DNA of 64,000 nucleotides from Pontiella desulfatans (lineage in GTDB: Bacteria; Verrucomicrobiota; Kiritimatiellia; Kiritimatiellales; Pontiellaceae), in the NCBI RefSeq assembly GCF_900890425.1, contig NZ_CAAHFG010000003.1, positions 62,001 through 126,000 on the forward strand, written 5' to 3'. The notes beneath the pieces were generated by a model. That model ran no database searches and was not told the DNA's origin. It saw only the letters and a list, made by a program, of their open reading frames with translations. A program made the position numbers and the translations under genes. Shown in pieces: positions 15,490 to 24,334 of the stretch (its first letter is position 1; each line of letters opens with the position of its first letter).

Positions 15490-17283
15490 ATGCGGCTAAC
15501 GGGATTGGATTGGGGTTTTGTGTTCGGCTTTTTCGCTTTGGCGCTGGGCATTGGGATCCTGTGCGCGCGGCAGGCGGGGAAGAGTTCGTCCGACTTTTTC
15601 CTGTCGGGGCGCAACATGCCGTGGTGGCTGCTGGGGGTGTCGATGGTGGCGACCACCTTTTCGACCGACACGCCCAACCTCGTCACCGACATTGTCCGCA
15701 AGAACGGGGTGGCGGGCAACTGGGTTTGGTGGGCGTTCCTGCTCACCGGCATGCTGACGGTGTTCATCTATTCCAAGCTTTGGCGGCGCTCCGAGGTGTT
15801 GACCGATGTCGAGTTCTATGAAATCCGCTACAGCGGCAAGACCGCCGCTTTCCTGCGCGGCTTTCGCGCCGTCTACCTGGGCGTTTTTTTCAATATCATG
15901 ATCATGGCGGCGGTTTCGCTCGCCGCCATCAAGATTGGCGGCGTGATGCTTGGGTTGTCGCCGGTCAACTGCATTGTGTGGGCGTCGATCGTGACGGTGT
16001 TGTTTTCTTCGATGGGCGGATTGAAGGGGGTGCTGGTTACGGACTTTGTTTTGTTCATCATCGCGATGGTCGGGGCGACGGCCGCAGCGGTGTTTGCGCT
16101 CAGGTCCCCGGAGGTTGGAAGCCTCTCCACCCTGTTTGAAAATCCGGCGGTTGCCGGGAAGCTGTCGCTTCTGCCGCAGCTCGTACCCGCCGAGGGTGGC
16201 GGCTATACGCCGGAGAGCATGAACCTGCTGGTTTCCGTGCTGGTCATCCCGGTCGCGGTGCAGTGGTGGAGCGTCTGGTATCCGGGCGCCGAACCGGGCG
16301 GTGGGGGCTACCTTGCCCAGCGCATGCTCGCGGCCAAGGATGAAAGGAATGCCACGGGCGCGGTGCTCCTTTTCAATATCGCCCACTATGGCCTGCGCCC
16401 GTGGCCGTGGATCATCGTGGCCCTCTGCTCGCTGGTGGTTTTTCCAGACCTTGGAAGTTTGAAGGAAGCCTTTCCGAATGTTGATCCGGCCATCGTGAAC
16501 GACGACCTCGCCTATCCGGCCATGCTGCAGAAGGTGCTGCCCGCCGGCTGGCTCGGGCTGGTGCTGGCTTCGCTGACCGCGGCCTATATGTCGACCATCT
16601 CGACCCACCTCAACTGGGGCTCGTCGTATGTCGTGAACGATTTCTACAAACGCTTCGTAAAGCCCGCCGCGCCCGAAAAGGAGCTGGTGCTGGTGGGCCG
16701 CATCTCCACCGTATTAATGATGGTCGTTGCCGGGGTCATTGCCCTCCAATTGACCAACGCGCTGCAGGCGTTCCAGATCCTGATGCAGATCGGCGCGGGC
16801 ACCGGGTTGCTCTTTATCCTGCGCTGGTTCTGGTGGCGCATCAACGCCATCAGCGAGCTGGTCGCCATGGTCGTCTCGTTTGCGGTGGCGGTTGTTTTCC
16901 AACTGGTGGACACCGGGTTGGAAAGCTGGCAGCAGCTGATCGCCGGCGTGGGCATCACCACCGTTTCGTGGCTCGTTGCGGCACTGGTTACCAAGCCGGC
17001 CGAGGAAAAAACACTCAAGGCGTTCTGCAAAAAGACCCATCCCGGCGGCGCAGGATGGAAACGGATTTATTCGGCGATCGAGGCCGAAGGCGGTGCGGTC
17101 GAGGGCGACGCCGTCAATGTGCCGCGCGGCATCCTCTGCATGGTGCTGGGCTGCGCGCTGGTCTACACCGCGCTCTTCGCCACCGGTTTCTGGCTCTATC
17201 GCCAGCTCCTGCCCGCCACGGTTCTGACCGTTGTTGCTGTTGTATCCGCCGTGGCGTTGTTCAGGCTATGGGAAAGGGAATGA
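15490..17283 (+). CDS. Sodium:solute symporter (SSS family)
   Basis: 597 residues with at least twelve hydrophobic segments. FFLSGRNMPWWLLGVSMVA followed by TTFSTDTPNLV is the SSS substrate/sodium-site region of TM1-TM2; LTAAYMSTISTHLNWGSSY is the TM8 sodium site. Start taken at the ATG at 15490 with AGGGAC upstream, since the longer frame is a shadow of nagB. Family members import sugars, sialic acid or amino acids with sodium. Between nagB and a GH109 gene it is the likely importer of the amino sugar or a small oligosaccharide. It contains a dispersed palindrome at 16442. Confidence 0.9.
   Translation: MRLTGLDWGFVFGFFALALGIGILCARQAGKSSSDFFLSGRNMPWWLLGVSMVATTFSTDTPNLVTDIVRKNGVAGNWVWWAFLLTGMLTVFIYSKLWRRSEVLTDVEFYEIRYSGKTAAFLRGFRAVYLGVFFNIMIMAAVSLAAIKIGGVMLGLSPVNCIVWASIVTVLFSSMGGLKGVLVTDFVLFIIAMVGATAAAVFALRSPEVGSLSTLFENPAVAGKLSLLPQLVPAEGGGYTPESMNLLVSVLVIPVAVQWWSVWYPGAEPGGGGYLAQRMLAAKDERNATGAVLLFNIAHYGLRPWPWIIVALCSLVVFPDLGSLKEAFPNVDPAIVNDDLAYPAMLQKVLPAGWLGLVLASLTAAYMSTISTHLNWGSSYVVNDFYKRFVKPAAPEKELVLVGRISTVLMMVVAGVIALQLTNALQAFQILMQIGAGTGLLFILRWFWWRINAISELVAMVVSFAVAVVFQLVDTGLESWQQLIAGVGITTVSWLVAALVTKPAEEKTLKAFCKKTHPGGAGWKRIYSAIEAEGGAVEGDAVNVPRGILCMVLGCALVYTALFATGFWLYRQLLPATVLTVVAVVSAVALFRLWERE
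16442..16456. repeat. Dispersed 15-bp palindrome, copy 3
   Basis: TTCCAGACCTTGGAA inside the symporter gene, encoding part of a loop (PDLGS). Confidence 0.5.
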
Positions 17284-17378
17284 TGGAAGCAAGAATCCGC
17301 AGAATGGCGCTGCTGGCTGGCTGTTTGGAGGGGTATGGGGCGTTTCGATGCCGCGGGAATCAACGATAGGGAGACTGA

Positions 17379-18698
17379 ATGATGAACATGAACCGAAAGA
17401 ACTTCATTGCCGCGTCCGCGCTGGCGGCGGCCTTCCCGAGGATGGGAAGCGCTGTTGCACCCATGGGTAGAATCCGTGTCGGCATCATTGGACTCGGCAT
17501 GCGGGGCAAGGGCGCGGTCAAGCGGCTTTCCAAGATCCGGGATGTGGAAATTGTTGCCCTGTGCGACCTGCGCGAAGAGATGGTGGTGCGTTCGCAGAAC
17601 ATGTTGACGGATGCCGGGCTCCCGTCCGCGAAATGCTTTTCTGGAACCGAGGAAGTTTGGAAGGATCTCGTGGCGTTGGATCTTGATCTGGTCTACATCG
17701 CAACGCCGTGGCGCTGGCATACGCCGATGTGCATCCATGCCATGCAGAACGGCAAGCATGCGGCCACGGAGGTTCCTGCCGCCGTAACGGTTGAGGAGTG
17801 CTGGCAACTGGTGGATACGGCGGAGCAAACCGGCCGGCACTGCATGATGCTTGAAAACTGCTGCTACGATTTTTTCGAACTGCAAACGCTCAACATGGTG
17901 CGGCAGGGGGTGTTCGGCGAGCTGACCCATGTGGAGGGGGCCTACATCCATGCACTCTGCGGTTTGATTGCAAAAGAGGAGGGCGGCTATCAGGGGCAAT
18001 GGCGCTTCCATCAAAACAACACCAAGAAAGGCAACCTCTACCCGACGCACGGGCTGGGGCCGGTTGCGCAATGCCTGGACATTAACCGTGGAAACAAGTT
18101 CAACCACCTGGTTTCCATGTCGAGCCGGCAGGCGGCCTTCACGGCATGGGCGACCGAAAACAATCGGCCGGAAATGGCCGCGCTCGAGAACTATCGCGGC
18201 GACATGAACACCACGCTCATTCAATGCGCGAAAGGGCAGACGTTGATGCTGCAGCACGATGTCAGCACGCCGCGTCCCTACAGCCGCATCCATCTGCTGC
18301 AGGGCACCAAGGGCATGGCGCGCAAATATCCCGAGCCGCGCATCGCGCTGGGGCACAAGTGGCAGAGCGATGAACAGATGAAGGAACTCGCGGCGAAATA
18401 CGAACACCCCCTCAGCCGCACCATGGGGGCCATCGCGAAAAAGGTCGGCGGTCATGGTGGGATGGATTTCATAATGGACTACCGCCTGGCCTACTGCCTG
18501 AAAAACGGCCTTCCGCTCGATCAGGATGTCTACGATGCCGCGGCCTGGAGCTGCATCATGCCATTAAGCATCGACTCGGTGGCAAAGGGGAGCGAACGAA
18601 TGATGGTGCCCGACTTCACGCGCGGGAAATGGAAAACCAATGAGCCGCTGCCTATCGTGGATGTCGATCCCTCCAAGCTTCCGGTCGTGGGGATGTAG
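17379..18698 (+). CDS. GH109-type NAD-dependent alpha-N-acetylgalactosaminidase (Gfo/Idh/MocA fold)
   Basis: 439 residues; AGGGAG precedes two ATGs (17379, 17382). The N-terminus MNRKNFIAASALAAAFPR looks like a Tat-type export signal with an R-K in place of R-R. RVGIIGLGMRGKGAV is the NAD-binding Rossmann loop. The middle has ENCCYDFFELQTLNMVRQG and GNLYPTHGLGPVAQCL, the latter being the GH109 motif with the catalytic His. These enzymes cleave alpha-GalNAc by an oxidation-elimination route with bound NAD. Other Gfo/Idh dehydrogenases are possible but lack the Y-P-T-H-G-L-G-P motif. It fits an operon that consumes N-acetylhexosamines, for example from mucin-like glycans. Confidence 0.85.
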   Translation: MMNMNRKNFIAASALAAAFPRMGSAVAPMGRIRVGIIGLGMRGKGAVKRLSKIRDVEIVALCDLREEMVVRSQNMLTDAGLPSAKCFSGTEEVWKDLVALDLDLVYIATPWRWHTPMCIHAMQNGKHAATEVPAAVTVEECWQLVDTAEQTGRHCMMLENCCYDFFELQTLNMVRQGVFGELTHVEGAYIHALCGLIAKEEGGYQGQWRFHQNNTKKGNLYPTHGLGPVAQCLDINRGNKFNHLVSMSSRQAAFTAWATENNRPEMAALENYRGDMNTTLIQCAKGQTLMLQHDVSTPRPYSRIHLLQGTKGMARKYPEPRIALGHKWQSDEQMKELAAKYEHPLSRTMGAIAKKVGGHGGMDFIMDYRLAYCLKNGLPLDQDVYDAAAWSCIMPLSIDSVAKGSERMMVPDFTRGKWKTNEPLPIVDVDPSKLPVVGM

Positions 18699-18764
18699 GT
18701 TATGGAATCGCTTCGGTGTTTGATGATCAAGGACAACCAGCGCACCCGGTCCGAAAACAAATAA

Positions 18765-18777
18765 TTCCAATTTGGAA
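18765..18777. repeat. Dispersed palindrome, shortened copy
   Basis: TTCCAATTTGGAA, same arms with a 1-base spacer, in the 95-bp gap between the GH109 gene and the first hexosamine kinase. Confidence 0.35.
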
Positions 18778-18793
18778 AATATGGAAAGCAGGA

Positions 18794-19894
18794 ATGAGCA
18801 TGGAACAATTCAACGAAATTGCCTCGGCCTTTGAGTGCCCGGGAACCTATCTGGGCGAGGAGCCGTACGGTTCGGGGCACATCAACGACACCTATAAAGT
18901 CTACTACGACGTGGATGGCGAAGAGGTCCACTATATCCGCCAACGGATCAACCACAAGATTTTCAAGGATGTGCCGGGACTGATGGAAAACATTGGAAGG
19001 GTGACCCGCCACCAGCGCAAAAAATTCGAGGAAGCCGGTGCTGATCAGGTTGACCGCCGGGTGCTGACCCTGATTCCAAGCGTGGACGGTAAGGATTTTT
19101 ATCAGGATGCCAAAGGCAACTTCTGGCGCACCTATGTGTTCATCGAAGGCGCGGTGGGGATCGACGTGATTGAACACACGGGTCAGGCCTACAAATCGGC
19201 CAAGGCCTTCGGCGGGTTCCAGTGCCAACTGGCCGATATGGACGATCGGTTGAACGACACGATTCCAAACTTCCACCATACGCGTTCCCGCTACGATACG
19301 CTGATGCAGGCGATTGAAGAGGATGCCCATGGCCGCGTTGCGAACGTGCAGGCCGAGATTGCGTTTGCCAAGGAACGCGAAGCCATCGTGGATGTGGTGA
19401 TCGACCTGATGGCGGCCGGCGGCATTCCGGAACGGGTGACGCATAACGACACCAAGCTCAACAATGTGCTGATGGATTGCGAAACGGATGAAGGCATGTG
19501 CGTGATCGACCTCGATACCGTCATGCCCGGTTCCGTGCTCTACGACTTCGGCGACATGATCCGCACCACCACCAACCAGGCGGCGGAGGACGAACGCGAT
19601 CTTTCCAAAGTGGAGATGAACATCGATTATTTCGAGGCGCTGGTGAAGGGCTATCTCGAAACCGCCTCCGGTTTCCTGGTGCCGAAGGAGCGCGAGCTGC
19701 TGGCGTTTTCCGGTAAGCTGATCACCTTTGAGATTGGGCTGCGGTTCCTGATCGACTATCTCCAGGGCGACACCTACTTCAAGACGCGCCGCGAAGGGCA
19801 GAACATTGACCGTTGCCGCAAGCAGTTCAAGATGGTTCAATCCATGGAGCGTCAAATGGATCAGATGCAACGAATCGTAGAGGGGTTTCAATGA
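18794..19894 (+). CDS. NahK-like N-acetylhexosamine 1-kinase, first copy
   Basis: 366 residues of the aminoglycoside-phosphotransferase fold. GSGHINDTYKV (nucleotide-binding start), RVTHNDTKLNNVLMD (catalytic loop with Asp and Asn) and CVIDLDTVMPGSVLYDFGD (metal-binding Asp) match NahK/LnpB-like kinases, which make GlcNAc-1-P or GalNAc-1-P. ATG at 18794 chosen; an ATG two codons later is also possible. Its stop overlaps the epimerase start (ATGA). A paralogue follows after the epimerase. No signal peptide. Together with the epimerase this suggests a Leloir-like branch for GalNAc. Confidence 0.8.
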   Translation: MSMEQFNEIASAFECPGTYLGEEPYGSGHINDTYKVYYDVDGEEVHYIRQRINHKIFKDVPGLMENIGRVTRHQRKKFEEAGADQVDRRVLTLIPSVDGKDFYQDAKGNFWRTYVFIEGAVGIDVIEHTGQAYKSAKAFGGFQCQLADMDDRLNDTIPNFHHTRSRYDTLMQAIEEDAHGRVANVQAEIAFAKEREAIVDVVIDLMAAGGIPERVTHNDTKLNNVLMDCETDEGMCVIDLDTVMPGSVLYDFGDMIRTTTNQAAEDERDLSKVEMNIDYFEALVKGYLETASGFLVPKERELLAFSGKLITFEIGLRFLIDYLQGDTYFKTRREGQNIDRCRKQFKMVQSMERQMDQMQRIVEGFQ

Positions 19895-20805
19895 GAGTTT
19901 TAGTGACCGGCGGAGCCGGGTTTATCGGTAGCCACATCGTAGAACATTTCCAGGGCAAGGCGGAGGTGCGGGTGCTCGACAACCTGCGCAGCGGCTACCG
20001 CGAAAACCTGGCCGGGCTCGCCCATGAATTCATCGAGGGCTCGATTACCGACCGCGAGGCGGTGAAAAGGGCCGTCGAGGGCGTGGACTACATTTTCCAC
20101 ATGGCGGCGATGATCAGCGTGCCGGAGTCGATGGGCAAGCCGGTCGAGTGCGTCGAGATCAACACCACCGGAACGCTCATCGTGCTCGAAGAGGCCGCCA
20201 AGGCCGGCGTGAAGAAACTGTGTTTTTCCAGCTCGGCCGCCAACTATGGCGACAACCCGGTGGTGCCGAAGGTCGAGACCATGCTGCCGGAACCGAAGAG
20301 CCCATACGCCATCACGAAGCTCGATGGCGAATACTACTGCGACCTCTTCAGCCGCGAAGGCAAGCTCTCCACCGGAGTCATGCGCTACTTCAACGTCTTC
20401 GGCCCCCGCCAGGATCCCGGCAGCGCCTATGCCGCCGCCGTGCCGATCTTCATCGATAAGGCCGCCAAGGGCGAAACCATTACGATCTTCGGCGACGGCG
20501 AGCAGACGCGCGACTTCATCTATGTGAAGGACATTGTTGCCGCCAACGTTTTCCTGGCCATGAACGACACTCCTCCGGGCTTCTTCAATGTCGCCTATGG
20601 CGGCCGCCTGACCATCAACGACCTCGCGAAAAAAATCATCGGGTTGACGGGATCGTCTTCGAACATTGCGTATGCGCCGGAACGGGCCGGGGATGTGAAG
20701 CACTCGATGGCGTCGGTTGAAAAAATTACGGACGCCGGTTTTAAGCCGACCTCGAATTTTGATGCGGGGCTGCAGGCAACGATCGAATACTTCCTGGAAA
20801 AATAA
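19891..20805 (+). CDS. NAD-dependent sugar-nucleotide epimerase (UDP-glucose/GlcNAc 4-epimerase-like)
   Basis: 304 residues, extended short-chain dehydrogenase. VTGGAGFIGSHIVEHF is the NAD-binding GxxGxxG; SSSAANYGDNP and SPYAITKLDGE supply the catalytic Ser and Y-x-x-x-K; RYFNVFGPRQDPGSAYAA is the substrate loop of the UDP-hexose(NAc) 4-epimerase branch. The loop residues resemble epimerases that accept N-acetylated sugars, but that choice is inference. It is translationally coupled to the kinase before it and followed by a second kinase, so it probably interconverts the GalNAc and GlcNAc (or Gal and Glc) nucleotides made in this operon. Confidence 0.88.
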   Translation: MRVLVTGGAGFIGSHIVEHFQGKAEVRVLDNLRSGYRENLAGLAHEFIEGSITDREAVKRAVEGVDYIFHMAAMISVPESMGKPVECVEINTTGTLIVLEEAAKAGVKKLCFSSSAANYGDNPVVPKVETMLPEPKSPYAITKLDGEYYCDLFSREGKLSTGVMRYFNVFGPRQDPGSAYAAAVPIFIDKAAKGETITIFGDGEQTRDFIYVKDIVAANVFLAMNDTPPGFFNVAYGGRLTINDLAKKIIGLTGSSSNIAYAPERAGDVKHSMASVEKITDAGFKPTSNFDAGLQATIEYFLEK

Positions 20806-20814
20806 GGAGTGGGT

Positions 20815-21933
20815 ATGAATCCGGCAAAGATTGCAGAACAGTTTGAAGTGTCGGGACAACTGGCCAGCATACGCCCGACCGGAAGCGGCAATGTGAACGA
20901 CACCTACCTGGCCGTTTTCCGCACCCACTTTTCCGAGGAGCGCATCATTGTCCAGCGGGTGAACAGCCATGTTTTCGCCCAGCCGGAATGGATCATGGAA
21001 AACATGAGCATCCTGACCAACCACTGCCACAAGCAACTGCAGTCGGAAAGTGCAACGGCCGACCGCATCTGGCAACTGCCGCGCATTGTGCCGTGCCGCG
21101 ATGGCCAGGACTTCTTCCGCGATGGCCAGGGCGACTTTTGGCGGGCGCTCACGCTGATTGCCTCGGCGAAATCCTACGACGTTGCCCAGAGTGCGGAACA
21201 CGCCTTCGAGATCGGTACGGTGCTTGGGCAGTTCCACCGGCTGGTTTCCGGCATGAATCCGCTGAGCCTGCGCGATACCTTGCCGGGGTTCCATGAAACG
21301 CCGAAATATCTCGAGCTGTACGATGCGGTAATCCAAACACCCGCCGCGAAGGAGCTGGCTGAAAGCTCCATGGAGGTGCGCAACCTCCAGCGCTTCGTCG
21401 AGGAACGCCGCGAGTTTGCATCGGTGTTGCAGGATGCGTTGGATCATGGCGAGCTGGAACTGCGGCTGATCCATGGCGACCCCAAGATCAGCAATGTCAT
21501 GATCGACGACGATACCGGGAAAGGTACGGCCATCATCGATCTCGACACCGCCAAGCCCGGCCTGATCCATTATGACTTTGGCGATGCGCTTCGCTCGCTT
21601 TGCAACCGGTCCGGTGAGGAAACCGGTGAGCTGGGCAAGGTGGTGTTCGACCTCGACCTGTGCGAGGCGTTCGTGCGCGGATACATTGCCTATGCCCGCG
21701 ATTTCCTGACGGATAACGATAAGAAATATCTCTACGACTCCATTCGTCTGATCACGTTCGAGCTTGGCCTGCGCTTTTTCCAGGACTACCTCGCCGACAA
21801 CCGCTATTTCAAGGTGAAGACACCCGAGCAAAACCTACAGCGAGCCAAGGTGCAGTTCCGCCTTTGCGAAAGCATTGAAACGCGCCGTCGCCAAATCAAG
21901 GAAGTGCTCGAACAGGCGTTCGGGGACTGCTGA
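20815..21933 (+). CDS. NahK-like hexosamine/hexose kinase, second copy
   Basis: 372 residues. Same fold and motif order as the kinase at 18794: GSGNVNDTYLA, LIHGDPKISNVMID (HGD instead of HND), AIIDLDTAKPGLIHYDFGD. The two copies differ clearly outside these motifs, so they are old paralogues and probably phosphorylate different sugars (for instance GlcNAc or GalNAc against galactose). AAGGAG at 20804-20809 precedes the ATG; a GTG at 20809 is less likely. Last gene of the operon. The 110 bp after it contain CCCTTTGCAGGCAAAGAGG, a weak hairpin. Confidence 0.8.
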   Translation: MNPAKIAEQFEVSGQLASIRPTGSGNVNDTYLAVFRTHFSEERIIVQRVNSHVFAQPEWIMENMSILTNHCHKQLQSESATADRIWQLPRIVPCRDGQDFFRDGQGDFWRALTLIASAKSYDVAQSAEHAFEIGTVLGQFHRLVSGMNPLSLRDTLPGFHETPKYLELYDAVIQTPAAKELAESSMEVRNLQRFVEERREFASVLQDALDHGELELRLIHGDPKISNVMIDDDTGKGTAIIDLDTAKPGLIHYDFGDALRSLCNRSGEETGELGKVVFDLDLCEAFVRGYIAYARDFLTDNDKKYLYDSIRLITFELGLRFFQDYLADNRYFKVKTPEQNLQRAKVQFRLCESIETRRRQIKEVLEQAFGDC

Positions 21934-22043
21934 TGCCGCACCTGCCATGCCGTCCAGCACCGTGGGTGGAATGAACCCGCGTGTTCCTGTCCGCCGCGCC
22001 ACGCGCCCTTTGCAGGCAAAGAGGCCCGTCCTGCACCGGCTGG

Positions 22044-24170
22044 TTACCGAATGGTGATGAAGGCGGTTTTTAGCGTGGGCACCTGCCGGTCGAAGGTCAG
22101 GGTGGCAACGTCGCCGGCCATCTTGATCTCCGGCTGGACGTCGATCCACTGCGCGCGTTCCAGGGCCTGGAACGTTTTGCCTTCCACATCGGCGGCGGGC
22201 AGCTGGATGACGACCTGCTCGGCGGTGTCGTAGATGACGTTGGTGCAGGCGATGGAGATGCCGCCTTCGATGTTGTGCGCATGCACGTGGAAGGGGTGTC
22301 CGGCCGCGATGGTCTGCGTGCCTTTTCCTCCGGACATTTTGAAGAGCAGCTTGCTCCAGGTTTCCTGGCGCACGCGGTTGAAGTAGGCCATATAGAACTG
22401 GGCGGTGCCGAGCGGGTAGCAGGTGGTGTAGACCGTGCCGCCGAGCTCGTTGGTGAAGAGGCCGGAGCCTGGGAACTTGGGATCGAATTCCGCACCTTTG
22501 ATGGTGGAGAGGGGTTCGACATTTTCCGCAAACTCGATCACGCCGATCGGGCTGGCTACGCGCTGGGCGCACATTCGTGGCTTGACGTCGCCTTCCAGTT
22601 TCCCGAAGAAGGATTCTTCGACCTCTTCGATCGAGTAGGCCGCGTCTTCAAGCTTGATCCGCGAAACATCTTTCACGCCGATCTGGTCGCCGAAGCCGCG
22701 TTGGACGAGCACTTCGATGCTCGGCAGATCGAGGATGATGTTTTGCGAAAGCAGCTTTTTGATTTCGTCGTCGGAGTAGCAGCGCAGGGTTTGGTCGGAG
22801 ACGGCGAATATGTCGCCTTCGTCCCCGTTGATGTCGCGGGTGAAGCTGTGGCTGATTCCGAGAATATAGAAAACCTTGCTCCATTCGGTGGAGTTGGCCT
22901 GCAGGTCGTTGAGCGAGCCGCCGCCGGTATTGAATTTGGAGAGGTCTTCGCCGGTGTACATCTTCACGCCGCCGCCGGAGGCGCCCGCGCCCGTCCACTT
23001 ATGCTGGGCGATGTCGGGGCTGAAGAGGATCTTCACGCCGCGCGCCTTGCGGTCGTCGAGCTTGAGCCCCATGAGCGCGTCGAACAGTTCGCGCTCTTTG
23101 CAGAGCGCCTTGCCGAAGCCGCGGTCGTAGTAGGTGTTCATGCCCATGTTGTCGAAATGGTTGATAGTGATGCCGCGGGAGCCGTAGAGGATGCCGTTGG
23201 TCATTTCCCAAATGGAGTAGTTGTGCGTGCCGCTGTAGGGGCCGCAGCGCGGGGAGTTTTCGAGCTCGGGATAGATGTCGGCATCGCGGTCAAGCAGGGC
23301 GATGGTTTGGCGCGAGTAGCTAGGCACGGTGGTAATCGGCGGCTCTTCGGTGTAGGGCGGCATGTGGGGGCGGATGAGATAGTTTTCGTCGTCCTCGGTA
23401 AAGATATCCATCAGGCCGTTCCAGTCGCGCTTTTCGATGCTCTGCACATCGGGGATGGACGACATGAGGCCAATGCGCATCTCGGGTTTGGCGGCCTTGA
23501 GCGCGTCGGTCAGTTTTTGCGCCGGTTCGCTGAGTGCCTGCCAGGCGAGTTCCAGCCATTGGGCGCGCCACGGGTGCGGTTGGCCGGGCGCGGCGACGGC
23601 CGCGACGACTTCCTCGCGGGTGACGCGGTAGGTATCGACCATCTTGGCGAAGCGCTCGAGGCAGTGGTCGCAGAAGCAACCGCCGTAGCCCATCTCGCCG
23701 CCGTGGTTGTGCAGGCGCCAGTCGTCTTCCACCCATAGCGCCACGGGTTGGATTTCCTTAGTGAGGTAGACAAAGTAGTCGATCAGGTATTGCTGCCAGT
23801 TTTCGCAGAGCGGACAGGGCGACATGCCGTTGTCCGCGCCGGTCTCGCCAACCATGAGTCGGAAGTTCTGTCCGGGATGCAGGTTGCGGCCGCGCCCGGC
23901 GTGGTAGGTGGTGGTCCACGGATTGAGGCTGGTTTCGACGCCGTATTTGGCGAACATTTTCTGGGCTTCCTTGATGGCATCGCACCACGGCTGCGAGAGC
24001 GCTTCGGTGGGATGGCCGGAGCTGCGTTCCTCGGGCATCAGCAGGAACATCACTTCGTTGATGCCGGATTCCTGAATGAAGGTTTCGAGCTGCTTTAGGT
24101 TTTCCTCCAGCCCGTTGAACGGGTCGAGGCCATAGCGCAGGATAATTTTAAAGCGATCATTCTGACTCAT
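22044..24170 (-). CDS. Uncharacterised 708-residue protein, possible TIM-barrel glycoside hydrolase
   Basis: No family recognised with confidence. The N-terminal 350 residues read like a TIM barrel: KIILRYGLDPFNG, ETFIQESGINEVMFLLMPEE, ALWVEDDWRLHNHG then GGCFCDHCLERFAKM, RIGLMSSIPDV, GITINHFDNMGMN. The acidic VEDDWR and the C-x-C-x-x-C cluster right after it resemble GH42-like or other clan-A hydrolases. A beta-sandwich-like C-terminal part ends with VEGKTFQALERAQW. No signal peptide, so it would act on imported oligosaccharide. It lies opposite the amino-sugar operon and next to sulfatases, with its own upstream repeats. It is not GH112 (lacto-N-biose phosphorylase); those motifs are absent. 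Confidence 0.5.
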   Translation of the reverse strand: MSQNDRFKIILRYGLDPFNGLEENLKQLETFIQESGINEVMFLLMPEERSSGHPTEALSQPWCDAIKEAQKMFAKYGVETSLNPWTTTYHAGRGRNLHPGQNFRLMVGETGADNGMSPCPLCENWQQYLIDYFVYLTKEIQPVALWVEDDWRLHNHGGEMGYGGCFCDHCLERFAKMVDTYRVTREEVVAAVAAPGQPHPWRAQWLELAWQALSEPAQKLTDALKAAKPEMRIGLMSSIPDVQSIEKRDWNGLMDIFTEDDENYLIRPHMPPYTEEPPITTVPSYSRQTIALLDRDADIYPELENSPRCGPYSGTHNYSIWEMTNGILYGSRGITINHFDNMGMNTYYDRGFGKALCKERELFDALMGLKLDDRKARGVKILFSPDIAQHKWTGAGASGGGVKMYTGEDLSKFNTGGGSLNDLQANSTEWSKVFYILGISHSFTRDINGDEGDIFAVSDQTLRCYSDDEIKKLLSQNIILDLPSIEVLVQRGFGDQIGVKDVSRIKLEDAAYSIEEVEESFFGKLEGDVKPRMCAQRVASPIGVIEFAENVEPLSTIKGAEFDPKFPGSGLFTNELGGTVYTTCYPLGTAQFYMAYFNRVRQETWSKLLFKMSGGKGTQTIAAGHPFHVHAHNIEGGISIACTNVIYDTAEQVVIQLPAADVEGKTFQALERAQWIDVQPEIKMAGDVATLTFDRQVPTLKTAFITIR

Positions 24171-24254
24171 GTTTTATTCCCCTGTCTTAGATGGCTCGCC
24201 CGATGACGCGGCTCGGAAGTTGATGGTGGAGAATATACGAACAATGGGGTCTGG

Positions 24255-24299
24255 GCGCAAAAGGAGTTATGCGCAAACACAGCACGTAATTTGCGAAAA
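24255..24299 (-). promoter_or_regulatory. Triple GCGCAAA-type repeats upstream of the 708-residue gene
   Basis: Read on the plus strand, GCGCAAA occurs at 24255 and 24271 (16 bp apart) and GCGAAAA at 24293. The gene start is at 24170. The half-site resembles those upstream of the sulfatases at 27154 and 30404, so a common regulator is possible. Confidence 0.4.
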
Positions 24300-24334
24300 C
24301 AGACCTGCAGGGTTCGGAAGCCAAGCCGGTTGGG

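Noticed and set aside
17283-17369. A 28-codon frame overlapping the symporter stop (TGATG) before the GH109 gene.
   Set aside because: No protein-like character or conserved motif; at most a coupling leader, which cannot be supported from this sequence alone.
19900-21831. A 643-residue antisense frame under the epimerase and second kinase genes.
   Set aside because: It is the high-GC shadow of two well-supported genes with family motifs on the plus strand and has no recognisable domain, start site or spacing.
22275-23738. A 487-residue plus-strand frame inside the 708-residue gene.
   Set aside because: Composition (Val/Ala/Glu/Gly repeats) is that of a codon-shadow; the minus frame is longer and barrel-like, with a ribosome site upstream.
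22044-24170. Idea that the 708-residue protein is a GH112 lacto-N-biose phosphorylase because NahK-like kinases and an epimerase lie nearby.
   Set aside because: The sequence does not show the GH112 motifs I know (for example the N-terminal part and the catalytic Asp region), and the length match alone is weak.
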